A DNA stretch of 64,000 nucleotides from Mobiluncus curtisii subsp. curtisii ATCC 35241 (GCF_000146285.1 NZ_GL385912.1:1805251-1869250), one strand, 5' to 3'; counted from the first letter of the stretch, positions 9,337-19,446 are shown. Notes: generated from the letters alone by a model not told the origin. Numbers and translations: made by a program.

Positions 9337-10018
9337 GTGCGGGGCTTGGTTTCGGCTTGGTGCCTTTCACCGGGTCGTTCCAAGTCCAGGTTTTCAGCAC
9401 GGAATCAATAATCGGCTGATAGGTCTCCAGCGCGTAATCAGGGACGTCTTGTTTCAAGGCGTAAGCATGATTATTCCCGGAGACCAAGGTCATAAACGCG
9501 GTCATTTCGACCTCTTGATAGACGTAGCTCCACTTCATTTCCAGGACGTTCAGTCCCTCTACTTGGGTCGGGTTCAGTACCGTAAACTTCTTGTAATCCT
9601 TGTAGATGGGATCCTGTTTCAGGTTCTTTTGCACTTCATCAGGGTCGGAATTCGCTTTGGCGTGATCAATGACCATGACGGGAACGTAGCCGTTGAGGGC
9701 TTTGTCAGAAGCGAGCGACAGCACCACCTGTGCGTCTGGCAGCTTGGAACCGCTAATTGCATCGTAAGCATCCAGGTAGGATGACGGAATCTGCACCCGA
9801 AAAGCCCCGTCCTTACCGTTAATCCAGCCCTTTGGGGCCGGCGTGGTCACAATGGTGGAGTTCCATTGGGTAGAGGTCTCAGAGTCTTTCTTTGCACAGG
9901 CACTCAATCCGGTCAAAGCCACTGCGCTTAAGAGAATTCCCACGAGGACACGCCGCCCCCCGCGGAGTTTCGAGGCTGAAATCTGGAAGTCAAAATCGCC
10001 CGCGGTTTTCCGTCTCAA
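9323..10018 (-). CDS. Predicted lipoprotein of unknown function
   Basis: A secreted, lipid-anchored protein of unknown function. About 18 residues after the start comes a basic segment (KLRGGRR), a hydrophobic stretch and the lipobox LTGLSAC. The mature part is about 190 residues and ends in a Lys/Pro-rich tail (KPKPSPAPTKS). I choose the TTG at 10018 because GGGGAGG lies eight bases upstream; an ATG 13 codons earlier has no such site. The body (PSSYLDAY, VVLSLASDKALNGY, MVIDHAKANSD, QPIIDSVLKTWTWND) resembles the general pattern of actinobacterial LpqN-like lipoproteins, but I cannot name it. It is convergent with the M13 peptidase and divergent from pepN. Confidence 0.8.
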   Translation of the reverse strand: MRRKTAGDFDFQISASKLRGGRRVLVGILLSAVALTGLSACAKKDSETSTQWNSTIVTTPAPKGWINGKDGAFRVQIPSSYLDAYDAISGSKLPDAQVVLSLASDKALNGYVPVMVIDHAKANSDPDEVQKNLKQDPIYKDYKKFTVLNPTQVEGLNVLEMKWSYVYQEVEMTAFMTLVSGNNHAYALKQDVPDYALETYQPIIDSVLKTWTWNDPVKGTKPKPSPAPTKS

Positions 10019-10156
10019 CGCAAATACCTCCCCTTGCTGTTCGCGCCCGGACCACAACCTAAGTCTAGTTTAACTGTAATCTGTACGCTGAAACTTCATC
10101 AAAAAGGGCTCAGACGTGGAAGAATATATACCGATTGCAAACTCAAAGGAGCGTAA

Positions 10157-12727
10157 ATGCCTGGAACTAACCTAACCCGCGTCGAAGCCGAGCAGCGTTC
10201 GGAAATCGTCAGCGACGTTCACTACCGCGTACACCTTGATTTAACTCAAGGAGAGCAAATTTTTCATTCCGTGACCGAAGTTGACTTCGCTGCCCAGCCA
10301 GGGGCTTCGACTTTCATCGACCTCATTGCCGATTCCGTCACCGAAGTGATTTTGAACGGGACAGCATTAGACCTCTCGAATTACGCCGATTCCCGAATTT
10401 TCCTGCCAGATTTGCAGGAACGCAACAATCTGCGGGTGACGGCGAATTGCGTTTACATGCACACCGGTGAGGGGCTGCACCGTTTCACGGACCCCGAAGA
10501 CGGCAAATCTTACGTGTACTCTCAGTTCGAGGTGCCGGATTCCCGTCGCGTATATGCAGTTTTTGAGCAACCCGACATCAAAGCAGACTTTACCTTTACT
10601 TTCGTGGTTCCCCCCGAGTGGAACGCATTCTCCAACTCGCCCACCCCGGAACCTGAAATCGCCGCTGACGGCGTACGCACGTACCGTTTCACCCCCACCG
10701 AAAAAATCTCGTCCTATCTGACCGCCGTTATTGCAGGTCCCTACGTGGGAGAAACTGGCGAAGTAACCTCGTGCGATGGCAGACGCATCCCCTTGGGAGT
10801 CTACTGTCGTGCCTCTATGGTGAAGCACTTGGATGCCACTGATGTTATGGACATCACCCGCGCTGGTTTTGAATTCTACGAAACCGCTTTTGAGCGCCCC
10901 TATCCGTTCCGTAAATATGACCAAATTTTTGTTCCCGAATATAACGCCGGGGCAATGGAGAACGTGGGCTGCGTGACATTCCGCGACGAGTACGTATTCC
11001 GGTCCCGCCCGCTACAGACCAGAGTGGAACGCCGGGTCGTGACCATTTTGCACGAACTGGCTCACATGTGGTTCGGTGACCTGGTCACGATGAAGTGGTG
11101 GAACGACTTGTGGCTCAACGAGTCTTTCGCTGAATTTGTCTCCACCAAGGCCACCGCGGAAGCAACTCAGTGGAAGGACATCTGGACGACCTTCTCGTGT
11201 TCAGAAAAGATTTGGGCATACCGTCAAGACCAGCTACCCTCCACCCACCCGGTTGTGGCGACCATCAACGACCTGGAAGATGTCCAGGTCAACTTTGACG
11301 GCATCACTTATGCAAAAGGTGCCTGTGTGCTGTCCCAGTTGGTGACGTACGTAGGTTGGGATAACTTCCGCCTGGGGATTAAGGAATACTTTGCCAAGCA
11401 CGAGTGGTCCAATGCCACTCTGACAGACCTGCTGACCGAGCTGGAGGCCACCTCCGGTAAAGACTTGAAAGCCTGGTCGCGCAAGTGGCTGGAAGAAGCC
11501 GGTATGACGTGGCTGCGTCCCGAAATCCAGACGGACGACAGCGGAGAGATTACTTTCCTGCGCATTGTCCAAGAGCATTTCAATGCCGATGCCACCCCGC
11601 GTCCGCAGCATATGGCAGTATGTGCCTACAACTTGGAACAGCACGATGGCAAGACCGTGTTTGTTCCCGGTCATCGCGAGGAATTCGACATGGAGGCCGA
11701 GGAATACATTCTTCCCGGCTTCTATGGTCCGCGCCCCGACGTCATTCTGGTCAACGATGGGGACATGGCTTACGGCAAAGTTCGGTTAGATGAACAATCT
11801 TTGCGTACGGCTTGTGAACATATTGACGCCTTCACTGACTCACTGACTCGATCCCAGATTTTGTCGATTCTGTGGGACATGGTGCGTGACGGCGAGGTCG
11901 GTGCTTCTCACTATGTTGATACCGCCTTGCAAGCCCTCATGGTAGAAACTCACCCCATGGTGGTTTCGGTCACCTTGCGTAATCTGGATACCTGCGTTGA
12001 AAGTTACCTTGCTGCGGAGAACCGCGAAGCTGCGGCTCGAAACGTCTCCTCGCGTCTGCGGATGCTGTCCCGCCTGGCCAAGGCTGATTCGGATACCCAA
12101 CTGCAGCTGGTTCGGGCTGCCGCTCGTCGAGCACAGTCCCCCGAAGACGTCGCTGCCAGTGCCGCCCTTCTGGATGGCAGCGAGACCCTCACCGGGCTGT
12201 TGGTAGACACAGAGTTGCGTTGGAATCTGCTGACTTCTTTGGCAGCAGTGGGACACGTAGACCGTGCCGCTATCGAAGCTGAACTAAGCAATGACGACAC
12301 CGTGAACGGGCGCGAACGTGTCCTGCAAGCCACGGCTTCTTTGCCCGATTCGGCGGTAAAGGCTGAGTTCTTTGACCGCGCTTACAGCGATACCACTCTC
12401 ACGAACGACCAGTTGGCGTCCATCATCGCCGGTTTCAATCGGACACCCGACCCGGTGCTGTTGGCTCCTTTTGCTCAGCGTTACTTTGAGATGCTGCGGG
12501 AGACTTATGATGGTCGTACTCACGAGATTGGCGAACAGCTCATCGAGGGCATGTATCCAGCCGCGCTGGTGGGATTTGAATCCAGTGGCGTGGATGTCCT
12601 GGCACTCACCCAAGAATGGCTCTCGAACAATGCCGACGCGCCTGCGGCTCTGCTGCGGATGATGCGCGAGAACCAGTCCGGCGCCGAACGCATCGCGAAA
12701 GCTCAGCAGCGCGACCGCGAAGGGTAA
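10157..12727 (+). CDS. pepN: Aminopeptidase N (M1 family)
   Basis: Zinc aminopeptidase that releases N-terminal residues from peptides in the cytosol. The exopeptidase motif GAMEN lies at about residues 265-269, and the zinc-binding HELAHMWFGDLVT begins at His299. The third ligand Glu is in NESFAEF about 19 residues later. At 856 aa it has the full actinobacterial PepN length, including the helical C-terminal domain (FNRTPDPVLLAPFAQRYFE). The ATG at 10157 follows AAAGGAG with good spacing. The gene ends about 70 bp before a strong terminator. Confidence 0.97.
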   Translation: MPGTNLTRVEAEQRSEIVSDVHYRVHLDLTQGEQIFHSVTEVDFAAQPGASTFIDLIADSVTEVILNGTALDLSNYADSRIFLPDLQERNNLRVTANCVYMHTGEGLHRFTDPEDGKSYVYSQFEVPDSRRVYAVFEQPDIKADFTFTFVVPPEWNAFSNSPTPEPEIAADGVRTYRFTPTEKISSYLTAVIAGPYVGETGEVTSCDGRRIPLGVYCRASMVKHLDATDVMDITRAGFEFYETAFERPYPFRKYDQIFVPEYNAGAMENVGCVTFRDEYVFRSRPLQTRVERRVVTILHELAHMWFGDLVTMKWWNDLWLNESFAEFVSTKATAEATQWKDIWTTFSCSEKIWAYRQDQLPSTHPVVATINDLEDVQVNFDGITYAKGACVLSQLVTYVGWDNFRLGIKEYFAKHEWSNATLTDLLTELEATSGKDLKAWSRKWLEEAGMTWLRPEIQTDDSGEITFLRIVQEHFNADATPRPQHMAVCAYNLEQHDGKTVFVPGHREEFDMEAEEYILPGFYGPRPDVILVNDGDMAYGKVRLDEQSLRTACEHIDAFTDSLTRSQILSILWDMVRDGEVGASHYVDTALQALMVETHPMVVSVTLRNLDTCVESYLAAENREAAARNVSSRLRMLSRLAKADSDTQLQLVRAAARRAQSPEDVAASAALLDGSETLTGLLVDTELRWNLLTSLAAVGHVDRAAIEAELSNDDTVNGRERVLQATASLPDSAVKAEFFDRAYSDTTLTNDQLASIIAGFNRTPDPVLLAPFAQRYFEMLRETYDGRTHEIGEQLIEGMYPAALVGFESSGVDVLALTQEWLSNNADAPAALLRMMRENQSGAERIAKAQQRDREG

Positions 12728-12798
12728 AGTCTGGCGGGTAGCTCTCTGTGCCCGCAAAAGAGCGGAGAGCAAGTCCCCCGTGGACACCAGAATACTTA

Positions 12799-12836
12799 GG
12801 TCCCAGGAGCTATTGGCTCCTGGGACCGCGGTTTTT
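12799..12836 (+). terminator. Intrinsic terminator of pepN
   Basis: Twelve-base-pair perfect stem GGTCCCAGGAGC / GCTCCTGGGACC with a five-base loop, followed by GCGGTTTTT. It also sits downstream of the convergent EIIC-like gene, so it could act in both directions. Confidence 0.9.
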
Positions 12837-12895
12837 ATTGAAATGCTTCCCGCTCCGCCGGGCAATCTTAACAATCCTGATATACATGCCTCAGG

Positions 12896-15115
12896 TTAAT
12901 GCGAACGCGATTGGTGATTAGCCTTCGGGTGAGTCTCTGCCGGGGCGACCGGAACCCGCGGTGGGGGCTGGGGCGCGGAAAAGTTTTGCGCAGTCGGAGT
13001 GTTCTGCGGCATTGCCGCGGAGTTGTAAGCGGTGGGATACGCGTAGCCGTTTCCTTGGTATCCATATAGTTGGGGATTATATCCACCGTTGTACTCCGGT
13101 CCGTACTCGGGATAAGCCGGATACCCTTCGGGGTAGCTCGGCGCCTGGTATCCATAGGGATTCTGGGCATATCCCTGCTGGGTATAAGCGGGATTTGGCG
13201 TGGCAGCGACTTCAGAATAAGGCTCAGCCGAGGGTACCGCAGGCTGCGGAGACTGGGGCGCGGGTCTGATTGCTGGTTCAGTTCGCACCATCCGCGGTTC
13301 CCGGGTTGCTTCAGGTTGAGTGATAACGGGTTGAGCGGCAACAGGCTGCGTGGCGACAGGCTCAACGATACCTGGTTGGTTCGGAACCGGTTTTGTCGGA
13401 GATACCTTTGCCGGTGTCGATTTTGTCGGTGCTGGTGTTGCCGCGACTGGCTTTGCGGGCATCGGTTGAACCGCTGCCGGTTTTGCCGGAGTGACCTTTG
13501 TGGTGGTCGCTTTTGTCACCACTGGCTTTGCCGCAGTCGCCTTTGCAGGAGTTCGCTTTTCCGGAGCCGGAGAAACCGCGGAAGTATCTTCACTAACTGG
13601 GGTCGACGCACCGGTCTGTGTGGAGTTATTCACAGCTTCCGATTTCTGACTCACGAGGACCGGAGCGAACTTCGCGTCACCGGAATTGTTGGGGATGCCC
13701 ATAAACGGTTTCGTAATGTAGGACACACCAAATCCACCCAGGCGCAATCGTTTCCCTTTTGCCTTTACTGTGAAAATAGCAATCATGACGTAAATCGCAG
13801 CGTAAATCACTCCCAGGATGAGCAGCACTAAAATGCCTGCACCGGTTCCCATCCAGCGCAGCAAGTCCAGCATGCCGGGACCGCCTGCCCAGCCAATAGT
13901 TACGCCGAAAACCGCGGTGAGAGCGTAAGCAAACGCCGAGGCTCCCGCATGTACCAATAACAGACCAGGAGCCGCGAAAAACAACAGATATAGCGCTGGT
14001 TTGTCGGCACCTACCACGAACGTGCTGGCAATCAGGAACCAATACATGATGCGCCAGTATTGACGATTGCTGCCCTTCAGCTGCAGCCACAACACCAGGA
14101 ACAGCGCTGCCAGCCCAAACGCTACGACCGGGTAGCCCCCGGCGAGGAACAGGGCCTGCTGCCCCTCCATCTGCGTACCTCCGTACACAAAGCAGCGGTA
14201 GGAACCGTTGAGGGTGTCGCCCTGGGTTGTTTGGCATCTGCCGTAGAGATTAAAGGGCGCAACGTTCAGCAGGGAGCTAAACCCGGCGACCTCCGCAAAA
14301 GGATGGAGCAGACCGTAGATTGCAGCTCCTAAAGGACCTGGAGTGGACACCATTGCCGTGCCAACTGCCACGGCAATGAGCAGATAAAGCAGTTGGTAAC
14401 ACACGCCGACCAGAATGCCGAGGACCACTCCCCCAGTCGCGGAAATCATCACCACCAGAGGAATCCCGCTGACCATTCGAGCCCAGGGAGCAATTTTGCG
14501 GAATCGGAACTCGCTCCAGCAACCAGCCACCAGGAATCCCACCAAGATTCCACCCATCAGCCCCAAGTCAACAGCGGAAACCTCCCCTTGTGAGGATGCC
14601 GCACTGTATCGAGACAAAGCCATTGTGGCACCCAGGTAACCAGCCCAACCGCCCAGCACCGCAAGTCCGATGGCGGCGTTAGCACGTTTAGCGGCCGCGA
14701 AAGCCAACAGAAATGCCACGACCAGAGGAAAATAGGACTCTACCGTGGTACCAACATAGTAAAAGATGTCCGCCACAGGCAATATCGCCGGAAACAGTTT
14801 GCCGAATCCCTGATCTCCAAGGATATGCCCCTGCCCTAGGCGTAAGGACATTTCAGATGCGCACAGCACCAATATCGCGACAAACAGATACTGCAGGAAC
14901 CGTTCGTACCACCCTGGTGACAGGAACCTAGCGAAATGTTGCCGCTTACCCGCAGTCTCCGGGGCTTTGGCGTCTTTCGGACGTTTCGCTGATTTCTTTG
15001 CCGCAGCGGAATTTTGGGCTTTTTGCTTGGCTTTGCCTGTTCGGCTCTGAGCACCAGAAATGCGATCCGATTCCACATCGGATACCGCGTCGGCTGCTTT
15101 GCCTTTGCCCGCCAC
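12896..15115 (-). CDS. PTS EIIC-like integral membrane protein lacking catalytic residues, with long disordered tail
   Basis: The central ~390 residues align by eye with the glucose/GlcNAc-type PTS EIIC: FPLVVAFLLAFAAAKRANAA, the DLGLMGGILVGFLVAG block, IYGLLHPFAEVAGFSSLLNVAPF, GGYPVVAFGLAALFL and FFAAPGLLLVHAGASAFAYAL. In real EIICs the middle motif contains a conserved His (type PFGLHHxxN), here AGFSSLLN. The substrate-binding Glu of GITEPIEF is replaced: the segment at 13988-14011 reads GADKPALY. There is no EIIB Cys domain and no EIIA. The N-terminus is ~55 basic, Ala/Lys-rich residues. The C-terminus is ~250 residues of Pro/Ala/Thr/Lys repeats (many AKP/TKP units) ending in a Tyr/Gly/Pro-rich stretch. 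I choose the GTG at 15115 because AAGGAAG precedes it; an ATG at 15139 is possible. The function is unknown; sugar phosphotransfer is unlikely. malQ lies upstream on the same strand. Confidence 0.8.
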   Translation of the reverse strand: MAGKGKAADAVSDVESDRISGAQSRTGKAKQKAQNSAAAKKSAKRPKDAKAPETAGKRQHFARFLSPGWYERFLQYLFVAILVLCASEMSLRLGQGHILGDQGFGKLFPAILPVADIFYYVGTTVESYFPLVVAFLLAFAAAKRANAAIGLAVLGGWAGYLGATMALSRYSAASSQGEVSAVDLGLMGGILVGFLVAGCWSEFRFRKIAPWARMVSGIPLVVMISATGGVVLGILVGVCYQLLYLLIAVAVGTAMVSTPGPLGAAIYGLLHPFAEVAGFSSLLNVAPFNLYGRCQTTQGDTLNGSYRCFVYGGTQMEGQQALFLAGGYPVVAFGLAALFLVLWLQLKGSNRQYWRIMYWFLIASTFVVGADKPALYLLFFAAPGLLLVHAGASAFAYALTAVFGVTIGWAGGPGMLDLLRWMGTGAGILVLLILGVIYAAIYVMIAIFTVKAKGKRLRLGGFGVSYITKPFMGIPNNSGDAKFAPVLVSQKSEAVNNSTQTGASTPVSEDTSAVSPAPEKRTPAKATAAKPVVTKATTTKVTPAKPAAVQPMPAKPVAATPAPTKSTPAKVSPTKPVPNQPGIVEPVATQPVAAQPVITQPEATREPRMVRTEPAIRPAPQSPQPAVPSAEPYSEVAATPNPAYTQQGYAQNPYGYQAPSYPEGYPAYPEYGPEYNGGYNPQLYGYQGNGYAYPTAYNSAAMPQNTPTAQNFSAPQPPPRVPVAPAETHPKANHQSRSH

Positions 15116-15315
15116 GCTGGCACTTCCTTTCCTCAGCATCTCCAGGTCAGACTGTAGTCACGGATACCGCAGCCAACAGCTCTCTCAATTTTGCCACAAA
15201 TTCTGCCCGGAAAATGTCTTTCGACGTGCTATTAAAGGATTGCAAAGTGGCAACCCCAACGCGACGACTTCGCGACAGAGGCTACGGCTTTGAAAATATA
15301 ATTCCTTTCAGAACA

Positions 15316-17487
15316 TTAGTTTTCAGTGTTTTCCGGATGCTGCGGATTCACCAATTCGCGCATCGCTTCGCAGATTTCGCCTACTCCCACGTAGTATTCC
15401 AGCTCCTCCACTTTGACCGAACGTCCCAGAGAATCCGTTAGCGGAATCCGCCAGTTCGGGTATTCGTTATTCGTACCGGGCTGGTTTTGCATCCGCAGGT
15501 CTCCCACTGCGTCGACCAAGCTGACTACAGACAGCTTTGCCGGGGTCATGCCAATGAAACGGTGTAGCGCCAAAATGAGCTCGGACTCGGTCGGATATTC
15601 ATTTTCCAGCAGCCCCATGTTCCGCAGCATTTCCACCAACTTCGAGATGTCGTCATACAGAGCGTCCTTGGCTTGTTCGAGGGGCTGTGGCAGAATCCCC
15701 AAACTGTCCTGTACTTCCAGGTGGACGGCACGGAGGAATCCCAAGGTCGGGGGCAAATCGTGAGTATTGACAGCTGCCATGCACATTTCGCGGTATTGAT
15801 CCGGATATCTGAAATCACTACCGTTGCGTTCAAACCACAGCACCGACGTGCCCAGAATACCGCGATCTTTCAGGTAATCACGGACCCAGTCCTCTACTGT
15901 TCCCAAGTCCTCCCCGACCACTACGGCGTTAGCTCTGGCGGCTTCCAACAGCATGATGCCCACGGTAGCTTCGTGGTTGTAACGAACGTAAGTACCCTCG
16001 TTGGGGTCAGCTCCTTGCGGAATCCACCACAGGCGAAGCAGCCCCATCACATGATCGATGCGCAAAGCCCCGCAATCGGCTAAGGCACGGTGAATAATCC
16101 CTCGCAAAGGTTCCCAATCGTGAGTCGCCATATAACGCGGGTTCATCGGTGGCTGGGACCAGTCTTGACCCAGCTGATTGTACATATCCGGTGGCGCACC
16201 CACGCTCATAGTACGCACGAAAGCGTCCGGGATGGACCACACGTCAGCACCGCACTTGTGCACCCCGACCGCAAGGTCGTTCATGATGCCAATCGTCATA
16301 CCGGAGTTCTTGGCAGATTCTTGAGCCGCGTGAAGCTGCGTGGAGGCAATCCATTGCAGCCAGCAATAGAACTCGACTCGTTCGGCGAGTTCCTCCCGCA
16401 GCGCCGCCACACGAGGGCTGGAAACATCGGCAACGTCATCTTCCCAAGGTCCCGGGCCGAAACGGTCATACAGGGCGCACCACAAAGCAAAGTTTTGCAA
16501 GTCTTGACCTCGCACTGCCACAAAATCGCTGAACTCTGCTTCGCGGGAGGGGCTGCGTTTTACCTTAAAAATGACTTCCAGGGCTTCACGTTTGGCTTTC
16601 CATGAACGATCCCGATCGATGTATTTCACCGCATCAACGGGGAAAATTTCATTAGAGGCTTGAGCGAAAGCGACTTTCACCAGAGATTCAGAAGTGGAAT
16701 CTAACTGGCTGTATTCCGCAATGTCATCAGGGCGGATGTATAGCGGGTTCAGGAAACGCCGCGACACCGGCAGGTAGGGAGAGGGCGTGAGAGGCACGTT
16801 AGGCTCGCCCGCATGCAACGGATTGGTCAGCACGAAGTCTGCGCCTTGGCGCCCGAAAATTTCAGCGATATGACCTAAATCGTGGAAGTCTCCCATCCCC
16901 CAGGAACCGCGAGAAGACACTGAATACAGTTGCGTCATCACGCCCCAAGAGCGAGAATGCTCCAGGTTCCCCAAAGGCAGCCGATCCGGAACGACCGCAA
17001 CCTGTTGGGAAAATTCGCCTTCCACGGTCTTGGCATGCAGGGTATGGTAGCCCCATTCGGTGCCTTCAGGCAGGCGGAACGTGGCCTCACCACGCCTGCC
17101 TTCGGGACCAAAGTCACGGGGCGGAACCCAAATATCTAGCTGTTCCAGCGGTCTGGTATCGCCGTTTTCAGTCTCCAGCCAAACTTCCAAACTGGTGCCA
17201 TCAGGCACGTGAACCGGAATGTTCGCTCCGTGAGACTGCCGTACCACCAGCCCTTTCGGAAGCGTGGAAAACCAGTATTCTCGATCCAGCGACTCATAGG
17301 CACGCCCAATGTCATCACAGCTTTGCAGCGTAAAGCCGAGGGCATCAATGACTCGAACCAAAGTCGATTGCGACACCTCATGGTAGTTGCCCGCAAAATC
17401 CCAATAGTCCGTGTCCACCCCCAGTCGACGGGCTAAGTCCTGGACTTGGGGCAAATATCCTTCAAGATAGTGCGTTGTTTCGGCCAC
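15316..17487 (-). CDS. malQ: 4-alpha-glucanotransferase (amylomaltase, GH77)
   Basis: Transfers alpha-1,4-glucan segments between maltodextrins in cytosolic glycogen and maltodextrin metabolism. The GH77 catalytic residues are visible: nucleophile Asp478 in ALRIDHVMG, acid/base Glu526 in VVGEDLGTV, and the transition-state pair His576-Asp577 in NTHDLPPTLGF. The length is 723 aa, the longer actinobacterial type with an extra N-terminal domain (WGMGDFHDLGHIAEI begins the barrel). The GTG at 17487 follows GAGGA. No other glycogen genes are in the window. The next gene on this strand is the EIIC-like protein, about 200 bp downstream. Confidence 0.96.
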   Translation of the reverse strand: MAETTHYLEGYLPQVQDLARRLGVDTDYWDFAGNYHEVSQSTLVRVIDALGFTLQSCDDIGRAYESLDREYWFSTLPKGLVVRQSHGANIPVHVPDGTSLEVWLETENGDTRPLEQLDIWVPPRDFGPEGRRGEATFRLPEGTEWGYHTLHAKTVEGEFSQQVAVVPDRLPLGNLEHSRSWGVMTQLYSVSSRGSWGMGDFHDLGHIAEIFGRQGADFVLTNPLHAGEPNVPLTPSPYLPVSRRFLNPLYIRPDDIAEYSQLDSTSESLVKVAFAQASNEIFPVDAVKYIDRDRSWKAKREALEVIFKVKRSPSREAEFSDFVAVRGQDLQNFALWCALYDRFGPGPWEDDVADVSSPRVAALREELAERVEFYCWLQWIASTQLHAAQESAKNSGMTIGIMNDLAVGVHKCGADVWSIPDAFVRTMSVGAPPDMYNQLGQDWSQPPMNPRYMATHDWEPLRGIIHRALADCGALRIDHVMGLLRLWWIPQGADPNEGTYVRYNHEATVGIMLLEAARANAVVVGEDLGTVEDWVRDYLKDRGILGTSVLWFERNGSDFRYPDQYREMCMAAVNTHDLPPTLGFLRAVHLEVQDSLGILPQPLEQAKDALYDDISKLVEMLRNMGLLENEYPTESELILALHRFIGMTPAKLSVVSLVDAVGDLRMQNQPGTNNEYPNWRIPLTDSLGRSVKVEELEYYVGVGEICEAMRELVNPQHPENTEN

Positions 17488-17653
17488 TGTATCGATTCCT
17501 CAAAAATCCGCTCGCTGATTGCCACACGTCGCAACCACTACCGGTACGACACTGGACGGTTTACATTAACTAATTCTAACCGCTCAAACCCGTTAGTGGG
17601 CAAGCACACGGGGTGCTATAACGTTTTTCAGTGACTTTTGGGTACGTTTACCC

Positions 17654-19336
17654 TCACCCGCGGGTCAGTTTCCGATAAACCACCCGATGCGGTCGGGCAG
17701 CTTCCGGTCCCAGACGCTGAATTTTGTTGGCTTCGTAGCCCTCAAAGTTGCCTTCAAACCAGAACCATTTAGCCGGATCTTCCTCGGTACCCTCATAAGC
17801 CAAAATGTGCGTCGCCACTCGGTCCAGGAACCAGCGGTCGTGGGTGACGACCACGGCACAACCGGGGAACTGCAACAGGGCGTTTTCCAACGATCCCAAG
17901 GTTTCAACATCCAAGTCGTTCGTTGGTTCGTCGAGCAGCAGCAGGTTTCCGCCCTCTTTCAAGGTCAGAGCTAGGTTCAGGCGGTTACGTTCCCCGCCGG
18001 ACAAAACACCCGCAGGCTTCTGCTGGTCAGCTCCCTTGAACCCGAAAGCGGACACGTAGGCACGCGACGGCATCTGGACCTTACCCACCTCAATATAATC
18101 TGCCCCGTCGGAGACAACCTCCCACAGTGTCTTTTCCGGGTCAATGCCCGCGCGAGTCTGATCGACATAAGAGATTTTCACGGTTTCCCCGATTTTCAGG
18201 TCACCGCCGTCGAGGGGTTCCAGCCCGACGATGGTCTTAAACAGGGTCGTTTTCCCGACCCCGTTAGGTCCGATAACTCCCACTATGCCGTTTCGGGGCA
18301 AGCTGAAGCTCAAACCATCAATCAGGGTACGGTCGCCAAAGCCTTTCTTGAGGTTGGTTGCCTCCAGTACCAAAGTGCCCAACCGCGGCCCCGGCGGAAT
18401 CTGGATTTCTTCGAAATCAAGTTTCCGCGACTTCTCAGCCTCCGCTGCCATCGCTTCATATGCCTGCAAACGAGCCTTTGACTTGGCTTGACGCCCCTTA
18501 GCGGATTGGCGCACCCACTCCAGCTCTTCTTTCAATCGTTTTTGGAGTTTGGCGTCTTTACGACCTTGGACTTCCAAACGCTCCTGTTTCTTTTCCAAGT
18601 AGGTGGAGTAGTTGCCCTCATAGGGGTACAGATGACCGCGGTCGACCTCCGCAATCCACCCCGCCACGTGATCCAGGAAATACCGGTCGTGAGTGACGGC
18701 AATGACCGCTCCCTTGTATTGGCTCAAATGCTGCTCTAGCCACAGCACCGACTCGGCGTCCAAGTGGTTGGTTGGCTCGTCAAGCAGCAGCAAATCAGGG
18801 GCTTCCAGCAGCAGCTTGCACAAGGCGACCCGGCGGCGTTCCCCTCCGGAGAGGGTTTTCACGTCCGCGTCTGCCGGCGGGCAGCGCAACGCGTCCATCG
18901 CCTGTTCCAACTGGCTGTCGAGGTCCCAGGCATCAGCAGCATCAATAGCTTCTTGGAGCTGACCCATTTCTTCCATCAAGGCATCGAAATCTGCGTCCGG
19001 GTCTGCCATTTGGGCTGAAATCTCGTTGTATCGATCCAGCTTGGCTTTGATTTCCCACACGCCTTCCTCGACGTTGCCCAGCACGTCCTTTTCCTCGTTA
19101 AGAGGAGGTTCCTGCAAGAGGATACCTACCGTATATCCGGGACTGAGAATGGCTTCACCATTGCTGGGTTCATCCAAACCTGCCATGATTTTCAGGATGG
19201 TCGACTTACCGGCACCGTTAGGACCTACCATGCCAATCTTGGCTCCGGGCAGGAATGCCATCGTTACGTCATCCAAAATGAGCTTATCGCCGACTTTCTT
19301 GCGGGCCTTTAACATCGAATAAATGTACTCTGACAT
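17654..19336 (-). CDS. ettA: ABC-F translation factor EttA
   Basis: ATP-dependent translational throttle that binds the ribosomal E site and gates entry into elongation according to the ATP/ADP ratio. Two ABC domains are present. The first has Walker A GPNGAGKST and signature LSGGERRRVALCKLL with Walker B LLLLDEPTNHLD. The second has GPNGVGKTT, LSGGERNRLNLAL and LLLLDEPTNDLD. The charged P-site interaction linker (LEKKQERLEVQGRKDAKLQKR) lies between them. The 560-aa length and the start MSEYIYSMLKARKKVG match EttA rather than antibiotic-resistance ABC-F proteins. AAGGAAG precedes the ATG at 19336. Confidence 0.96.
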   Translation of the reverse strand: MSEYIYSMLKARKKVGDKLILDDVTMAFLPGAKIGMVGPNGAGKSTILKIMAGLDEPSNGEAILSPGYTVGILLQEPPLNEEKDVLGNVEEGVWEIKAKLDRYNEISAQMADPDADFDALMEEMGQLQEAIDAADAWDLDSQLEQAMDALRCPPADADVKTLSGGERRRVALCKLLLEAPDLLLLDEPTNHLDAESVLWLEQHLSQYKGAVIAVTHDRYFLDHVAGWIAEVDRGHLYPYEGNYSTYLEKKQERLEVQGRKDAKLQKRLKEELEWVRQSAKGRQAKSKARLQAYEAMAAEAEKSRKLDFEEIQIPPGPRLGTLVLEATNLKKGFGDRTLIDGLSFSLPRNGIVGVIGPNGVGKTTLFKTIVGLEPLDGGDLKIGETVKISYVDQTRAGIDPEKTLWEVVSDGADYIEVGKVQMPSRAYVSAFGFKGADQQKPAGVLSGGERNRLNLALTLKEGGNLLLLDEPTNDLDVETLGSLENALLQFPGCAVVVTHDRWFLDRVATHILAYEGTEEDPAKWFWFEGNFEGYEANKIQRLGPEAARPHRVVYRKLTRG

Positions 19337-19387
19337 GCAACTTCCTTACAGTTTCGGTGAGCCGAGCAACATCTGGCCCGGAGGTCT

Positions 19388-19420
19388 ATTGGGGGTGGGG
19401 TAAAAACCCGCACCCCCAAT
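19388..19420 (-). terminator. Hairpin between ssb and ettA
   Basis: Near-perfect stem ATTGGGGGTG(C/G)GGGT against its complement, closing on a run of T/A in the loop. It follows the ssb stop by 27 bases on the minus strand. There is no clear U-tract after the stem, so it may be a weak terminator or an mRNA-stabilising hairpin. Confidence 0.55.
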
Positions 19421-19446
19421 ATGCTAACGGAAATCGCAAATCTTTT

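Noticed and set aside
12896-15115. Functional glucose PTS permease
   Set aside because: The EIIB Cys domain, the conserved His and the substrate-binding Glu are all missing.
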